64,000 nucleotides of DNA from Ilyomonas sp965199905 (GTDB taxonomy: Bacteria; Bacteroidota; Bacteroidia; Chitinophagales; Chitinophagaceae), in contig OZ241366.1 in NCBI GenBank assembly GCA_965199905.1, positions 3,410,001 to 3,474,000 of the forward strand, written 5' to 3'. Position numbers and translations under genes: made by a program. Positions 36,449-46,361 of this stretch are shown one piece after another. Every line of letters starts with the position of its first letter. Position 1 is the stretch's first letter. The notes under the pieces were generated by a model that saw nothing but the letters and a program-made list of their open reading frames with translations, was not told where the DNA came from and made no database searches.

Positions 36449-37156
36449 TCATAAATCACCTCGCTGCGGACGGATGATAATGTCTTCGAGACAAGCTTGT
36501 GGTGATAAATGGGCAGATGAATAGATAAGTTTTGCGATGTCGGCGGCTTCCATAATGCGTTGCGGATCGATGCCGCTGCCTTCCCAGCTTTCGCTCCAGA
36601 AAGCGCCGGGATAAACGGTGGTGACTTTGATGTTGTGCGGCTTCATTTCGTCGCGAAGATTTTTACTAAAACCCATGAGTGCATACTTGCTGATGCTGTA
36701 AGAAGCACCGGGTGGATATGCCTGCAGGGAAGCGATGGAGCAGATGTTGAAGATGTGCCCGCTTTTGGCTTTTATCATGGTGGGAAGGAGGGCGCGGGTG
36801 AGATGATAAGCACTGGAAAGATTGGTTTGCATCATTGTGTCGAGGGTGCCTTCTTTTTCGGTGGCGATGGTGCCGGGGAGAAAGGTGCCGGCGTTGTTGA
36901 TGAGGATGTCGATGGTGTTGGTTTGTTGTAAGATGAAGCCTGCGAAGGCGAAAATGTCTTTTTTCTGGCTAACATCGCAGGGGTATATGTGGATGGTGAG
37001 GCTGGGGGAAATTTGTTTTAGTTGATCTGCCGCTTTGGTGAGTTCGTTTTGCCGGCGGGCGCAGAGGAAGAGGGTATGTGGTTGTTTGTCGTTTGCGAAT
37101 GTTTCTGCGATGGCGTAGCCTAAACCTTTGGAGGCGCCGGTGATGATGATGTTCAT
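36449..37156 (-). CDS. Short-chain dehydrogenase/reductase (SDR)
   Basis: 235 residues from the ATG at 37156 (MNIIITGASKGLGYAIAETF); the 29 upstream in-frame residues are not part of the fold. It has the Rossmann motif TGASKGLG, NNAG (LINNAGTFLPG), catalytic Ser in CSIASL and Tyr-Lys in YSISKYALMG. An NAD(P)H-dependent oxidoreductase related to FabG-like or YdfG-like enzymes; the substrate is unspecified. Its upstream flank is the ISAs1 relic. Confidence 0.88.
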   Translation of the reverse strand: MNIIITGASKGLGYAIAETFANDKQPHTLFLCARRQNELTKAADQLKQISPSLTIHIYPCDVSQKKDIFAFAGFILQQTNTIDILINNAGTFLPGTIATEKEGTLDTMMQTNLSSAYHLTRALLPTMIKAKSGHIFNICSIASLQAYPPGASYSISKYALMGFSKNLRDEMKPHNIKVTTVYPGAFWSESWEGSGIDPQRIMEAADIAKLIYSSAHLSPQACLEDIIIRPQRGDL

Positions 37157-37229
37157 GGTGTAAATGCGTTTGTAGACGGGTGACAAAGGTAAGGTGGATT
37201 GGGAATGTTGTTTTAGGGGGTAATAGTGA

Positions 37230-37806
37230 CAGGGCAAACGCATTAAAATGGATTTGGAAGAGTTACTAACAGTAAGCTTATTGGTTGAAGATATTCAACC
37301 TATTTATACAGAATGGTAAATAAAACAGAAAGGTTTCAGTTGAATGTCTTTTAAAAGAGACGACAGGTATAATGGAACATTTGTACGATGATATCAGGGA
37401 AGCCTTTGAGCAGTAGAAAGGCATTCAAACAGATATACAGCTCAATTTGGGACACGGACGTATAGAAAAAAGAAGCTGTAGTATTATCACCCATAGAGAG
37501 TGGATATGTAAAGAAGATAAATGGGAAGGAGTGCAAACGCTCCAAAGAATTCAAAGTGAGCGAACGCAAAAGGCAACTGCCGCTTTACAAACAAAAACAA
37601 GGTATTATATAGCCAGCCGTAAAGCAGATGCTGCCTTCTTCAATGGGCTGGACGAACAGCGTCATCGGCAGTTCTGTAAGTCGCCTGGGAAACGCAGGTG
37701 GAAAGACCCTTGGAGCCAACACAATACAAAAGTGATGGCAGGCGACGGGGTGAGTGCGACTGCCCTTTACTACTGCCCTGCCTCTACCAGTACCGGCACA
37801 CCTTAA
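37230..37806 (+). mobile_element. ISAs1-family element relic
   Basis: It begins with a terminal sequence (CAGGGCAAACGCATTAAAAT, 37230-37249) almost identical to the inverted repeats of the intact ISAs1 element at 59792-60971. A transposase fragment runs from 37372: MEHLYDDIREAFEQ, an in-frame TAG at 37414, then LGHGRIEKRSCSI, REWICKEDKWEGVQTLQRIQ, TRYYIASRKADAAFF. It aligns with HLLDDIKEAFQQ, SHGRIEKRTCKV and QWICKQGQWKHLQSL of the intact copy. The N-terminal catalytic half is deleted and similarity fades after about 37690; the right end is not recognisable. Not functional. Confidence 0.75.
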
Positions 37807-37855
37807 CAAGCCGGTCATTATAAAATGTCAGGAAATAGACAACTGTTATAAAAGC

Positions 37856-37885
37856 AAAGAGACCTTCCGAAGAAGGCCTCTCTTT
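37856..37885 (-). terminator. Terminator after the T9SS adhesin gene
   Basis: Imperfect stem (AAAGAGACCTTC / GAAGGCCTCTCTTT, a 2-nt bulge) 43 bp downstream of the adhesin stop, with T-rich flank. Confidence 0.6.
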
Positions 37886-37927
37886 TTGAGGTTAAGGTCT
37901 ATGCTGTAAAGAGGTTATCTGTTTATT

Positions 37928-40900
37928 CTATAAAGCTGTGATTTTAGTTGTGCTGATTGTGTTGCCGGCAGCAGATAAATTGATGTAATAAACACCTGCA
38001 GCAAGATGGTTGTTCAACGTTACTTTTTGTGAAGCAGTACCGCCATTGTGTGCCAGTGTTTTTACGGCTACTGTTGTGCCACTGCTATTTACTACAGAAA
38101 GTGTATAAGTGCCTTTTGATAAGTTGCTCAGCGTAGCAGTAAACGTAGTGCCGGTAAGTGGGTTAGGATATACGTTCAGGCTTACAGCAGTAGCTGCATT
38201 CAGGCTGCCGCTAACTACCGGTGCATACTGACTGCCGGTTTTAGTGATGCCTTTGATACGGTAGTAATTCATGCCTGAAGCTGGCGTAGCATCAGTGTAA
38301 GAATAAGTGCCTTTTAAAGAAGCAACTACATTGCCGGCTTCAGTGAAACGAACGCCATCAGTTGATTTTTCTACCGTGTAATACAATACAGCAGATTCGT
38401 TTTCTACATTCCATCCTACATTGATGGCTTTGTTTTTTGCTTCTGCTTTTACTTTGATAAAAGTGAATGATTGAGCAGCAGGTAAAGAGATAGCCGCTTT
38501 TGATTTTTGTGTTACGATAGTAAAACGATCTGTTGCTTTAGAAGCATTTACAGAAGATAATATGCTGAACGTAATGCGTGTTGTATCAACTGAGCTGATA
38601 GCCGTCAGCGTGTTCAGGTATTTATCGTACAGAGCAAATGTTTTGTTTGTAAGCAGTGAAGGCACAAATTCAATCTGGTAGCTGGCTGCTTTCATATTGT
38701 ACAGGTTCAATGCCAGTGAGTCGCCTTCTTTTGGTGCGGTACGGCTATCAATAGCTAAGTCCTGGCTGCCGTTTTTGGCTACGATGTTCTCGCCGTTGTT
38801 GTACAGTTTCAGCGCATCGTTTACATCAGCAGAATCATTGTTGCCTGTGCTAAAGTTATACAGGATGCCATCGGCAATGCTCGCTGTGCTGTCAGTATTA
38901 AAAAGCTTCAGGTTTACTTCCAGCGATGTGTCGGTTGTGCTGCCTACCACTCTGTCGCTGCTGATAGTATTAACAGTGAAGTCTTTGTCATCTTCATTTA
39001 AAGCTAATGAACCGTTGGTTTTGCCATTAGCGCTTTCGATAATAAAGCCTTGCCCGGCCTGCAATACAGTAGATACATAAGTAGAAGGAGGCGTGCTGCG
39101 GTAAGTACCTGTTGTACCATCAACAATTACCCAGCCACCTACACCATTCTCACCGGCAAGCGTAGGATCCCATACACGGATACGCTTCTTTACATTGCTG
39201 CTGGCAGAGATAACTTTAGAGAAGTTAATAGGGCTTGCATACGGATTTACAACCATTGTATAACCACTTGCTGAAACCGCTTTAGCAGCCATTGTTCCCT
39301 GGTATACATTTCCTTTTATACGCAATACAGTTGTCATTGGTGTTGTGTACTTGGTTGTACCGCTGATGTTATAAGAGCGGTTGCCTCTTACAAACAACAT
39401 ATAAGCAGGGTACTGTGTAACCAGTGTTTTATTTGTGTTGGCCAAACCTGTCCACTGACCAGCCTTGCTCAGATATTTAATGCTGGCGTTGTTGGTAGGG
39501 CTGATATCGAAGCCATTAGCTTGTGTACCGCCGGTGATGTGTGTGCCAAAACCAGGAACCGGATTGGCTGAAGAGCTTGTAGCGCCTTCCTGCCAGGCAG
39601 CATTGATTGTTTGCGCATCTGTGCCTGATACCGGGGCACCTATCAGTCTCCAGGCGCGGCGTGAGTGTATCCATTTTTCAATGGTTACTTTACCGATGAT
39701 AGTACCTGCTGATTTGGCAATACCGGCTGTGCCTGAAGAATCACTTTTCAGGGTCAGAAGATCAGAAGTATTGAAGGTGCCATAAGCAACCTGAAGAACA
39801 CCGAACGCCTTGCCTGATGTAAGGTTTAATGCTGTGTGCAGAACCACATTTTTTGCATTGATGGTAAGGTTCTTAAGTGTATTGTTTTTTACATCGAAAT
39901 ATAAGTCTGACTGAGCTGCAGATGTACTGCCGTTACCAACAATCAGGTTTGAAGTTGCTGAAGCTATGATTAAACCAAATGATAAGCTCCTGGTAATTTT
40001 ATCAGCGTGTAAGGTTGTGTTAGGCGAGATGCTCATTTGCGCATTGGCAATATCTAAAGTGCCGGCAATATTAATATCAGCACCTGTTTCAGCTTCTGCG
40101 CGGTTTGCAATAACGAAGGTATGTTCGCCTCTTGTGAAATTAACCGGTGAGCTGCCGCTGCCATCTGTGTTTACACCCCAGTTACCGGGCTGGTTCAATT
40201 TACCTGTACCTTTTGAATATAGAATGATAGACGTTTTTAAAACGGCTGCATCGCTTGTACAAGTGCCTCCGTTGTATGTAACCAGTACAGTATACTTTCC
40301 TGAATCAGCATAGTTTACCGTAGAAATCGAATACATAGACGAAGTAGCACCGCTGATGCTGCTGCCGTCTTTTTGCCATTGCATAGAGGTAGCGTTTGAT
40401 ACTTTTAGACCGGAAAAAGAAGCGCTGTTGCCGGTAGCTAAATATTGCGACAACGGTAAAGGCTGAGATACAATAATATATTTTACAGAAACACTGTTGC
40501 TGGTGGTTGAGCCAGCTGCATTGGTAACTTTTACAGAGTAATTGTTCAACGTATCATTGAAAGTAAGAGCGGTAGCAGTGTAAGAAGCTGCGGTAGCACC
40601 GGAAATAGCAACATCGTTTTTATACCATTGGTAAGTTGGCGTGTTGTTGCTGGTAGCTATTACGCTGAAAGTAGCTGAAGTGTTGGCAGAACTGCAAAGC
40701 AATTGAGCAACCGGTTGTGTTGTGATTACCGGTAGGCTTGATTCAGCGCAAGGTGAAAATGAAGCAGAAGTATTCGGAGAGATTTTATTTTTTGTTGTGT
40801 TAACAGGTGTTACATTCTGAACATCGAAGTATTTTTTATTGCCGTTATTCAGGGTAGCATCGTAAAAGTTAATGCCATTATCACCACCGATGAAAGTTCC

Positions 40901-41878
40901 CTGGTTGGTGGTGTTTCCTGAGAAATAAAAATTACCACCACCAGATATGCTGTTGTTGTTAATGAAATTGACACCCTGAACAAAACCGGCAGTTGTATTT
41001 ATAAAAAGTCCCTGGTTGGTAAGTGTGCCATTCATAATAAGAGTACCTGAATTATTTACTGTACCATTATTTCCAATATTGCCGGCTTCTTTTATTGTGC
41101 AGGTGTTAATGAGTGAGCTGCCTGTATTAATAACGCTGGAGCCTGCAATCGATAAAACGCCGTTATTGGTTACAGTAGCGCTGCTTACATTCAGATCACC
41201 GCTTATATTCAGGTAAGAATTGTTAGTAACGTTAGACGAGCCTTGCAGCTTTACAGCGCCGCTTATATTTAAAGTACCGGAATTTTTGATAGTAGTATAA
41301 GCTATTGTCAGTCCGCTGCTGATTTGCATCGTGGCATTAGCCGCGTTAGTGATAGAAAAAGAGCCGGTATTAAAACCGATTGAAGACGATACATCAAAGT
41401 TTCCGCTGTTTGATATCGTAACAATACCGTTGCTCAGCGTAGTATTGGTGCTGATGCTGTAGCTACCCGAATTGGTAATAGTAGCGCCATCAGTAAAAGT
41501 GATGCTGGTTGATTGGTTTACAGTACCTGCATTAGTGAGTGTAAACGGGAAATTGCTAATAGTGCTTCCGGCAAACACAAGCTTAGAAGTTTTATCAACG
41601 TAAATGCTGCCACCTTTCTGCACAGTATTTACATTCTGAAACTGAAGAGTCAGTGTTGAACCATTCGTTACGCAAATGGAAGCGTTTGCGTAAAAGTTGT
41701 TCTGAATTGTAATTTGGTAAGAGCCGCCATTGTTCAAAACGATAGAACGACCGGAACTTAAATCGAAAGTTCCTGACTGGTTTTTGTACGTCGGGGTAGT
41801 TGGGCAGTTTTGTCCTTTTGCATGATAAGCATTTAAAGCCGCTGAAAGGATTAACAAAATGTAGATGATTCTTTTCAT
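37928..41878 (-). CDS. Large T9SS cargo adhesin: beta-solenoid, Ig-like domains, type A sorting domain
   Basis: 1316 residues with signal peptide MKRIIYILLILSAALNAYHA. Residues about 60-360 are short repeats built on NSG/NNG turns (TITNSGSYSIS, TIKNSGTLNISG, TVTNNGVLSIAG, TVNNSGTLIMNG), predicting a beta-solenoid. Two Ig-like domains follow (TYQWYKNDVAISGATAASYT; MQWQKDGSSISGATSSMYS), then a long strand-rich region and an FN3-like stalk (INVGWNVENESAVLYYTVEK). A T9SS sorting domain (LNVYPNPLTGTTFTATLSNL) runs to the C-terminus. Probably a cell-surface adhesin or matrix protein exported by T9SS. Divergent from the DUF4271 gene. The ligand is unknown. Confidence 0.88.
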   Translation of the reverse strand: MKRIIYILLILSAALNAYHAKGQNCPTTPTYKNQSGTFDLSSGRSIVLNNGGSYQITIQNNFYANASICVTNGSTLTLQFQNVNTVQKGGSIYVDKTSKLVFAGSTISNFPFTLTNAGTVNQSTSITFTDGATITNSGSYSISTNTTLSNGIVTISNSGNFDVSSSIGFNTGSFSITNAANATMQISSGLTIAYTTIKNSGTLNISGAVKLQGSSNVTNNSYLNISGDLNVSSATVTNNGVLSIAGSSVINTGSSLINTCTIKEAGNIGNNGTVNNSGTLIMNGTLTNQGLFINTTAGFVQGVNFINNNSISGGGNFYFSGNTTNQGTFIGGDNGINFYDATLNNGNKKYFDVQNVTPVNTTKNKISPNTSASFSPCAESSLPVITTQPVAQLLCSSANTSATFSVIATSNNTPTYQWYKNDVAISGATAASYTATALTFNDTLNNYSVKVTNAAGSTTSNSVSVKYIIVSQPLPLSQYLATGNSASFSGLKVSNATSMQWQKDGSSISGATSSMYSISTVNYADSGKYTVLVTYNGGTCTSDAAVLKTSIILYSKGTGKLNQPGNWGVNTDGSGSSPVNFTRGEHTFVIANRAEAETGADINIAGTLDIANAQMSISPNTTLHADKITRSLSFGLIIASATSNLIVGNGSTSAAQSDLYFDVKNNTLKNLTINAKNVVLHTALNLTSGKAFGVLQVAYGTFNTSDLLTLKSDSSGTAGIAKSAGTIIGKVTIEKWIHSRRAWRLIGAPVSGTDAQTINAAWQEGATSSSANPVPGFGTHITGGTQANGFDISPTNNASIKYLSKAGQWTGLANTNKTLVTQYPAYMLFVRGNRSYNISGTTKYTTPMTTVLRIKGNVYQGTMAAKAVSASGYTMVVNPYASPINFSKVISASSNVKKRIRVWDPTLAGENGVGGWVIVDGTTGTYRSTPPSTYVSTVLQAGQGFIIESANGKTNGSLALNEDDKDFTVNTISSDRVVGSTTDTSLEVNLKLFNTDSTASIADGILYNFSTGNNDSADVNDALKLYNNGENIVAKNGSQDLAIDSRTAPKEGDSLALNLYNMKAASYQIEFVPSLLTNKTFALYDKYLNTLTAISSVDTTRITFSILSSVNASKATDRFTIVTQKSKAAISLPAAQSFTFIKVKAEAKNKAINVGWNVENESAVLYYTVEKSTDGVRFTEAGNVVASLKGTYSYTDATPASGMNYYRIKGITKTGSQYAPVVSGSLNAATAVSLNVYPNPLTGTTFTATLSNLSKGTYTLSVVNSSGTTVAVKTLAHNGGTASQKVTLNNHLAAGVYYINLSAAGNTISTTKITAL

Positions 41879-42205
41879 AATTGGATTTGATTTATCAGAT
41901 TTTCAATTTTGGCTGTTGCGATAATGAATTTTATGTCAGTTGGATTTTTACAGCGTGCCATGAATAATGAAATATAATGCCATCAGATATTACATTGAAA
42001 TTCAATGCAATACTAATTGGATATAAAATTATTTATTCCCATTGTGAATTTTTATATAGTAATTGGAATGGAGTTATATAATGGACATCAGTTCTCATAG
42101 GTATCAAAATATTAGACTTTGCTATTATGAGAGTCTTTTTACTGCAAAAAATCATCAACAAGCTTTATTGAAACAACAACCGAAACAATACTTTTGCTCC
42201 TGCTT
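41879..42205. other. Divergent intergenic region, adhesin / DUF4271
   Basis: 327 bp of AT-rich DNA between divergent genes; promoters for both expected. No repeat or gene-like frame recognised. Confidence 0.5.
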
Positions 42206-43126
42206 ATGCCTGCACGCTTTTTATTTCTTATTTTCTTCTTTGGCTGTTTAACGGTTCATGCGCAAACTGATTCACTGAGGCGTGCAGATTCGGTTCGTAC
42301 CCATTTGTCTGTTCAGGGTACAAGTGCATACACAACAATTAACGATTCTGTTTCTGCCATAAAAAAGAAAGCCTTGCTTTGGGAGCAAGACACTGCTTTT
42401 AATAAATTTTTTGTCAATAAAAAGTTCTCAAAAAGCAAACAGTCTGTATTTGCTATTAATGCTGTGCGGCAGCCTTTGCACGAAGACGGGCAGTTTTATA
42501 TGCTGGCTGGGCTGCTTTTATTTACGGGTATTGTCAGGGTGCTGTTTCCTAAATACTTTAATACGTTATTACAGTCTTTTTTTCAATCGTCGCAACGCCA
42601 GCGATATATAAAGGAACACATGGCGCAGGATACATTTCCTTCCTTCCTGCTAAACCTGGTTTTTATTTTTTCGGGTGGTTTATTATTGGCTGTTTTTATC
42701 AGGGGCGATAATTTCTTTCAATTTACATCCTTTCCGCTGGTGTGGTTGTACGCAGGTTGCGCCCTGGCGATTATTTATATTGCCAAATCATTCTTTATCA
42801 CTTTGTTCGGCTGGGCTTTTGATGCGCAGGAAGCTACGGGCAATTACCATTTTATTGTTTTCCTGGTAAATAAAGTAGCCGGACTTTGTTTTATACCCTT
42901 GTTGCTTATTCTTCTTTATTCTACCGAAGAAGCCTATCAGATAGCAGCTACACTTTCTCTTGTTCTTATTATAGCATTGTTGCTGTATCGTTATATTGTA
43001 TCTCTGGGTATGGTTGGGAAAAAGCTGAAAATACATCCGCTGCACTTTTTTCTTTACCTTTGCGCCGTTGAAATATTGCCGTTATTAATTACTTACAAAG
43101 TATTATTGATAACAAAGGAACTCTGA
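42206..43126 (+). CDS. DUF4271 integral membrane protein
   Basis: 306 residues from the ATG at 42206 (MPARFLFLIFFFGCLTVHAQ, signal peptide); an upstream TTG is in frame but unnecessary. A periplasmic stretch of about 90 residues is followed by at least six membrane helices (FYMLAGLLLFTGIVRVLFPKY; LLNLVFIFSGGLLLAVFI; LIIALLLYRYIVSLGMV; FFLYLCAVEILPLLITYKVLL), the layout of DUF4271 proteins. In Bacteroidota this gene commonly precedes hemD, as here (33-bp gap). Function unknown. Confidence 0.85.
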   Translation: MPARFLFLIFFFGCLTVHAQTDSLRRADSVRTHLSVQGTSAYTTINDSVSAIKKKALLWEQDTAFNKFFVNKKFSKSKQSVFAINAVRQPLHEDGQFYMLAGLLLFTGIVRVLFPKYFNTLLQSFFQSSQRQRYIKEHMAQDTFPSFLLNLVFIFSGGLLLAVFIRGDNFFQFTSFPLVWLYAGCALAIIYIAKSFFITLFGWAFDAQEATGNYHFIVFLVNKVAGLCFIPLLLILLYSTEEAYQIAATLSLVLIIALLLYRYIVSLGMVGKKLKIHPLHFFLYLCAVEILPLLITYKVLLITKEL

Positions 43127-43159
43127 ATTAGAATCACATTTTTTTCTGAAAGGCGTCGA

Positions 43160-43963
43160 ATGTTAAAAAACGGGGTGAAAGCTGCTGCTGTGAAGAAAGG
43201 CAGTAAAAAAATTCTTATCACTCAGCCCAGACCGGAAAGCGATAAATCGCCTTATTTTGATTTATCCAGAAAATACAACGTTGAGCTTGTGTTTCATCCG
43301 TTCATCCGGCTTGAAGGCATTCCTGCGCGAGAGTTTCGCCGGCAAAAAATAGATATTTCCGGCTTCACGGCTGTCGTTTTTACCAGCCGCAATGCCATCG
43401 ACCATTTCTTCCGTATGTGCGAGGAAATGAAAATTACCATCAGCCAGGAAACCAAATATTTCTGCATTACCGAAGCTGTCGCTCTTTATCTGCAAAAATT
43501 CATTCTTTACCGCAAGCGAAAAGTGTTCTACGGCACTGATGGCAGCAACAAATCAATGTTCGACGTTATTAACCGGCACAAGGAAAATGAACGCTTTCTG
43601 TATGTGTGCAGCGAAAACCAGCAGGACAATGACATTGTAAACTGGCTGAAGAAAAATCAATGCGAGTTTCAACTGGCATTTATGTACCGTACCATCAGCA
43701 ATGATATAAAGCTGGTAATGGACAAAGACACTTACAGCGTCATCTGCTTTTTTACGCCAAGTGGTGTAAAAAGCTTACTGGATAATTATCCTGGTTTTCA
43801 GCAAAATGAGTTGCTCTTTGGGGCATTTGGCGCCAATACACTAAAAGCAATTGAAGATGCCGGGCTCTTTGCCAGTATTCAGGTGCCTTCGCCGCAAACG
43901 CCTAGTATGGTTACCGGGCTGGATAAATATTTAGCTTCAACCGTTTCCGTCAAAAAGAAGTAG
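43160..43963 (+). CDS. hemD: Uroporphyrinogen-III synthase
   Basis: 267 residues. Cyclises hydroxymethylbilane with inversion of ring D, giving uroporphyrinogen III for haem and sirohaem. The family is poorly conserved. The recognisable two-lobed pattern includes KKILITQPRPESDKSPYF at the N-terminus, TAVVFTSRNAIDHFF between lobes, the FLYVCSENQQDND segment, and ICFFTPSGVKSLLDN near the end. The linkage to DUF4271 supports the call. An N-terminal basic extension (MLKNGVKAAAVKKGSKK) is unusual but may reflect a start a few codons further in. Confidence 0.88.
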   Translation: MLKNGVKAAAVKKGSKKILITQPRPESDKSPYFDLSRKYNVELVFHPFIRLEGIPAREFRRQKIDISGFTAVVFTSRNAIDHFFRMCEEMKITISQETKYFCITEAVALYLQKFILYRKRKVFYGTDGSNKSMFDVINRHKENERFLYVCSENQQDNDIVNWLKKNQCEFQLAFMYRTISNDIKLVMDKDTYSVICFFTPSGVKSLLDNYPGFQQNELLFGAFGANTLKAIEDAGLFASIQVPSPQTPSMVTGLDKYLASTVSVKKK

Positions 43964-44059
43964 GTTTTTTCTTTCTTGTATTTTCTTTTCAAACTTTTTT
44001 ATCTCCTGTCCTCCCTCTGGTTTCACATTTGCTGTTTTTCGGGCTCAATCTGCTGACGC

Positions 44060-46111
44060 GTGACATTACACAAACATACCAATCATCTTATCCACGAAAC
44101 CAGTCCCTATTTATTGCAGCATGCTTATAATCCTGTTGAATGGCATCCCTGGGGTGAAGCCGCTTTGCAGAAAGCGAAAACAGAAGATAAGCCAATCCTG
44201 GTAAGCATTGGCTATGCCGCTTGTCATTGGTGTCATGTAATGGAGCGTGAAAGCTTTGAGAACGAGGAAACGGCGGATTATATGAATCGCCATTTCGTTA
44301 ATATAAAAATAGACCGCGAGGAGCGGCCAGACCTTGACCATATTTATATGGATGCGGTGCAGGCAATCAGCGGCGGTGGCGGCGGCTGGCCATTAAACGT
44401 ATTTCTGCTTCCGGATGGCAGGCCTTTTTATGGCGGCACCTATTATCCTCCCGTTCGCGCCTTTAACCGTATGAGCTGGACGGAACTGTTGAGCGCAATC
44501 CACGACATGTTTGCTGAAAAGCGAAATGAGGTAGAATCACAGGCAGATAATTTATTACATCACCTTTCGGCAGCCAGTTCATTTCTTCAAAATAAAACGG
44601 TAAGCGATAACGATTTTAATGTTGAGGCTCTTAATACGATAAATGAAAATCTTTTAAAGGCTGGGGACAAAACCTGGGGTGGCTTTGGCAATGCGCCTAA
44701 GTTTCCGCAAACTTTTTCTATACAAAACTTATTGCGGCATTACTATTTTACAGGTAATGAAGAATCGGTAAAGCAAGCCCTGCTGTCGTTAGATTGTATG
44801 ATTGGCGGTGGTATTTATGATCATTTGGGCGGCGGATTTTCCCGCTACAGCACCGATGAAAAATGGCTGGCGCCGCATTTTGAAAAAATGCTTTACGATA
44901 ATGCTTTGCTTGTTACTGTGCTGAGCGAAGCATACCAGCTTACGCAAAACGAATTGTATGCTGACGTAATCCGGCAAACGCTGCAATTTATAAACCGGGA
45001 AATGACGTTGCCCGAAGGCGGCTGGTACAGTGCGCTGGATGCCGATAGCGAAGGTGTGGAAGGAAAATATTACACCTGGCACAAGGATGAGGTTATAGAT
45101 ATTTTAGGTGAAAAAGATGGTGAATGGTTCTGCAAAATTTATGATGTGAGTGAAGCCGGCAATTGGGAAGATACCAATATCTTCTGGTTGTCTCATAATA
45201 GAAAATGGCAGCAGATTTTATCAGATCAAGAATTAAAAAACAGGTCAGAAGCCTGTAAAGAAAAACTGCTTTCTGCACGGCAGGAAAGAATTCGTCCGCA
45301 GCTTGATGATAAAATTATTCTGGGCTGGAATGCCCTGATGATAACTGCTTGCTGTAAAGCCTTTGCTGCGTTGGGCGATGATGATTTTCTGAAAATGGCG
45401 GAAAAGAATATCCGGTTTCTGGAAGAGAATCTTTTTATAAACGATATATGGCAACATAGCTGGAAAAATAACAGAAGCAACCATTCTGCTTTTCTTGATG
45501 ATTATGCATACCTAAGCTGGGCTTATGTACAGTTGCAGGAAGTAACAGGAAAAAGCGAATACCTGTTATCAGCAAAAAAAGTTGCCGAGTACATTTTGAG
45601 TCATTTTCAAGATGAGTCTTCTTCCTTATTCTATTATACGCCAATCTACCAACAAGACGTTGTAGTTAGGAAAACCGAAGTATACGACGGAGCCATTCCT
45701 TCGGGTAATGCATCCGTAGCACAATTGCTTCATTATTTATCAGCCATATTTGATATACCAAAGTGGAAGGCAAAATCTATCGGTATGGTTCGAACTATTT
45801 TGCAGGCAATAATAAAATATCCGGGTTCTTTTGGTGTTTGGGCAATTCTTACGCAGGAAATAGTGTACGGCACCAATGAGATTATCATTGCAGGGGAGAA
45901 CGGAATTAATTTATTGCTTCAACTGCAAAAAAGTTTTATTGGTAATCGCATTATTTTGACAGCGCTTCAGCCGCCAAAGGCAGGCGGCGCGGCATTGTCA
46001 AAATTTCAGGATCGCTTTAAAACTGGCAAGACATTCGTATATGTTTGCCGGGACAACACATGTAAACAGCCAGTTGAAAAAGTAGAAGAAGCCTTGATCT
46101 TATTAAGATAG
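44060..46111 (+). CDS. DUF255 / SSP411-type thioredoxin-domain protein (YyaL-like)
   Basis: 683 residues, start GTG at 44060. The N-terminus is typical (LIHETSPYLLQHAYNPVEWHPWG). A thioredoxin-like domain carries CxxC in IGYAACHWCHVME and continues KIDREERPDLDHIYM. The C-terminal two-thirds is an (alpha/alpha)6-barrel similar to glycosidases or epimerases (GGIYDHLGGGFSRYSTDEKW, PHFEKMLYDNALL, GWYSALDADSEGVEGKYYTW). The human homologue is SPATA20. Its biochemical function is unsettled. In Bacteroidota it often appears as a stand-alone gene. Confidence 0.9.
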   Translation: MTLHKHTNHLIHETSPYLLQHAYNPVEWHPWGEAALQKAKTEDKPILVSIGYAACHWCHVMERESFENEETADYMNRHFVNIKIDREERPDLDHIYMDAVQAISGGGGGWPLNVFLLPDGRPFYGGTYYPPVRAFNRMSWTELLSAIHDMFAEKRNEVESQADNLLHHLSAASSFLQNKTVSDNDFNVEALNTINENLLKAGDKTWGGFGNAPKFPQTFSIQNLLRHYYFTGNEESVKQALLSLDCMIGGGIYDHLGGGFSRYSTDEKWLAPHFEKMLYDNALLVTVLSEAYQLTQNELYADVIRQTLQFINREMTLPEGGWYSALDADSEGVEGKYYTWHKDEVIDILGEKDGEWFCKIYDVSEAGNWEDTNIFWLSHNRKWQQILSDQELKNRSEACKEKLLSARQERIRPQLDDKIILGWNALMITACCKAFAALGDDDFLKMAEKNIRFLEENLFINDIWQHSWKNNRSNHSAFLDDYAYLSWAYVQLQEVTGKSEYLLSAKKVAEYILSHFQDESSSLFYYTPIYQQDVVVRKTEVYDGAIPSGNASVAQLLHYLSAIFDIPKWKAKSIGMVRTILQAIIKYPGSFGVWAILTQEIVYGTNEIIIAGENGINLLLQLQKSFIGNRIILTALQPPKAGGAALSKFQDRFKTGKTFVYVCRDNTCKQPVEKVEEALILLR

Positions 46112-46150
46112 AGATAAAGCATTTGTAAATAAAGAATTTATTCCGGAAAG

Positions 46151-46181
46151 TTTCCTGATATTAAAATTGCTGCTATTTTTG
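46151..46181 (+). promoter_or_regulatory. Candidate sigma-ABfr-type promoter of gldKLMN
   Basis: TTTC at 46151-46154, a 19-bp spacer, then TATTTTTG at 46174-46181, close to the Bacteroidota consensus TTTG-N19-21-TAnnTTTG. This would give a leader of about 170 nt before gldK. AT-rich context makes chance matches possible. Confidence 0.35.
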
Positions 46182-46361
46182 CTATACCACCAAGCTACAA
46201 TCACATCAAAGGCAGCAACTTAAGTTTCATCAATTTCGGTTTAATCAAAATTTAAAGTGCGATTAAAGAATCTTAATGCAATATATTCTTTCCGCGCACC
46301 GTTAAATCGTATTATTGCCGTTCTTTCAAAATAAAGCAAAAAGGTTTCAAATATAATATAG

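Noticed and set aside
36560..36931. Plus-strand frame of 123 codons opposite the SDR gene
   Set aside because: The minus-strand SDR has complete catalytic motifs; the plus frame has none.
37248..37319. Surviving N-terminus of the relic ISAs1 transposase (MDLEELLTVSLLVEDIQ)
   Set aside because: Position fits, but similarity to the intact N-terminus is too weak to claim.
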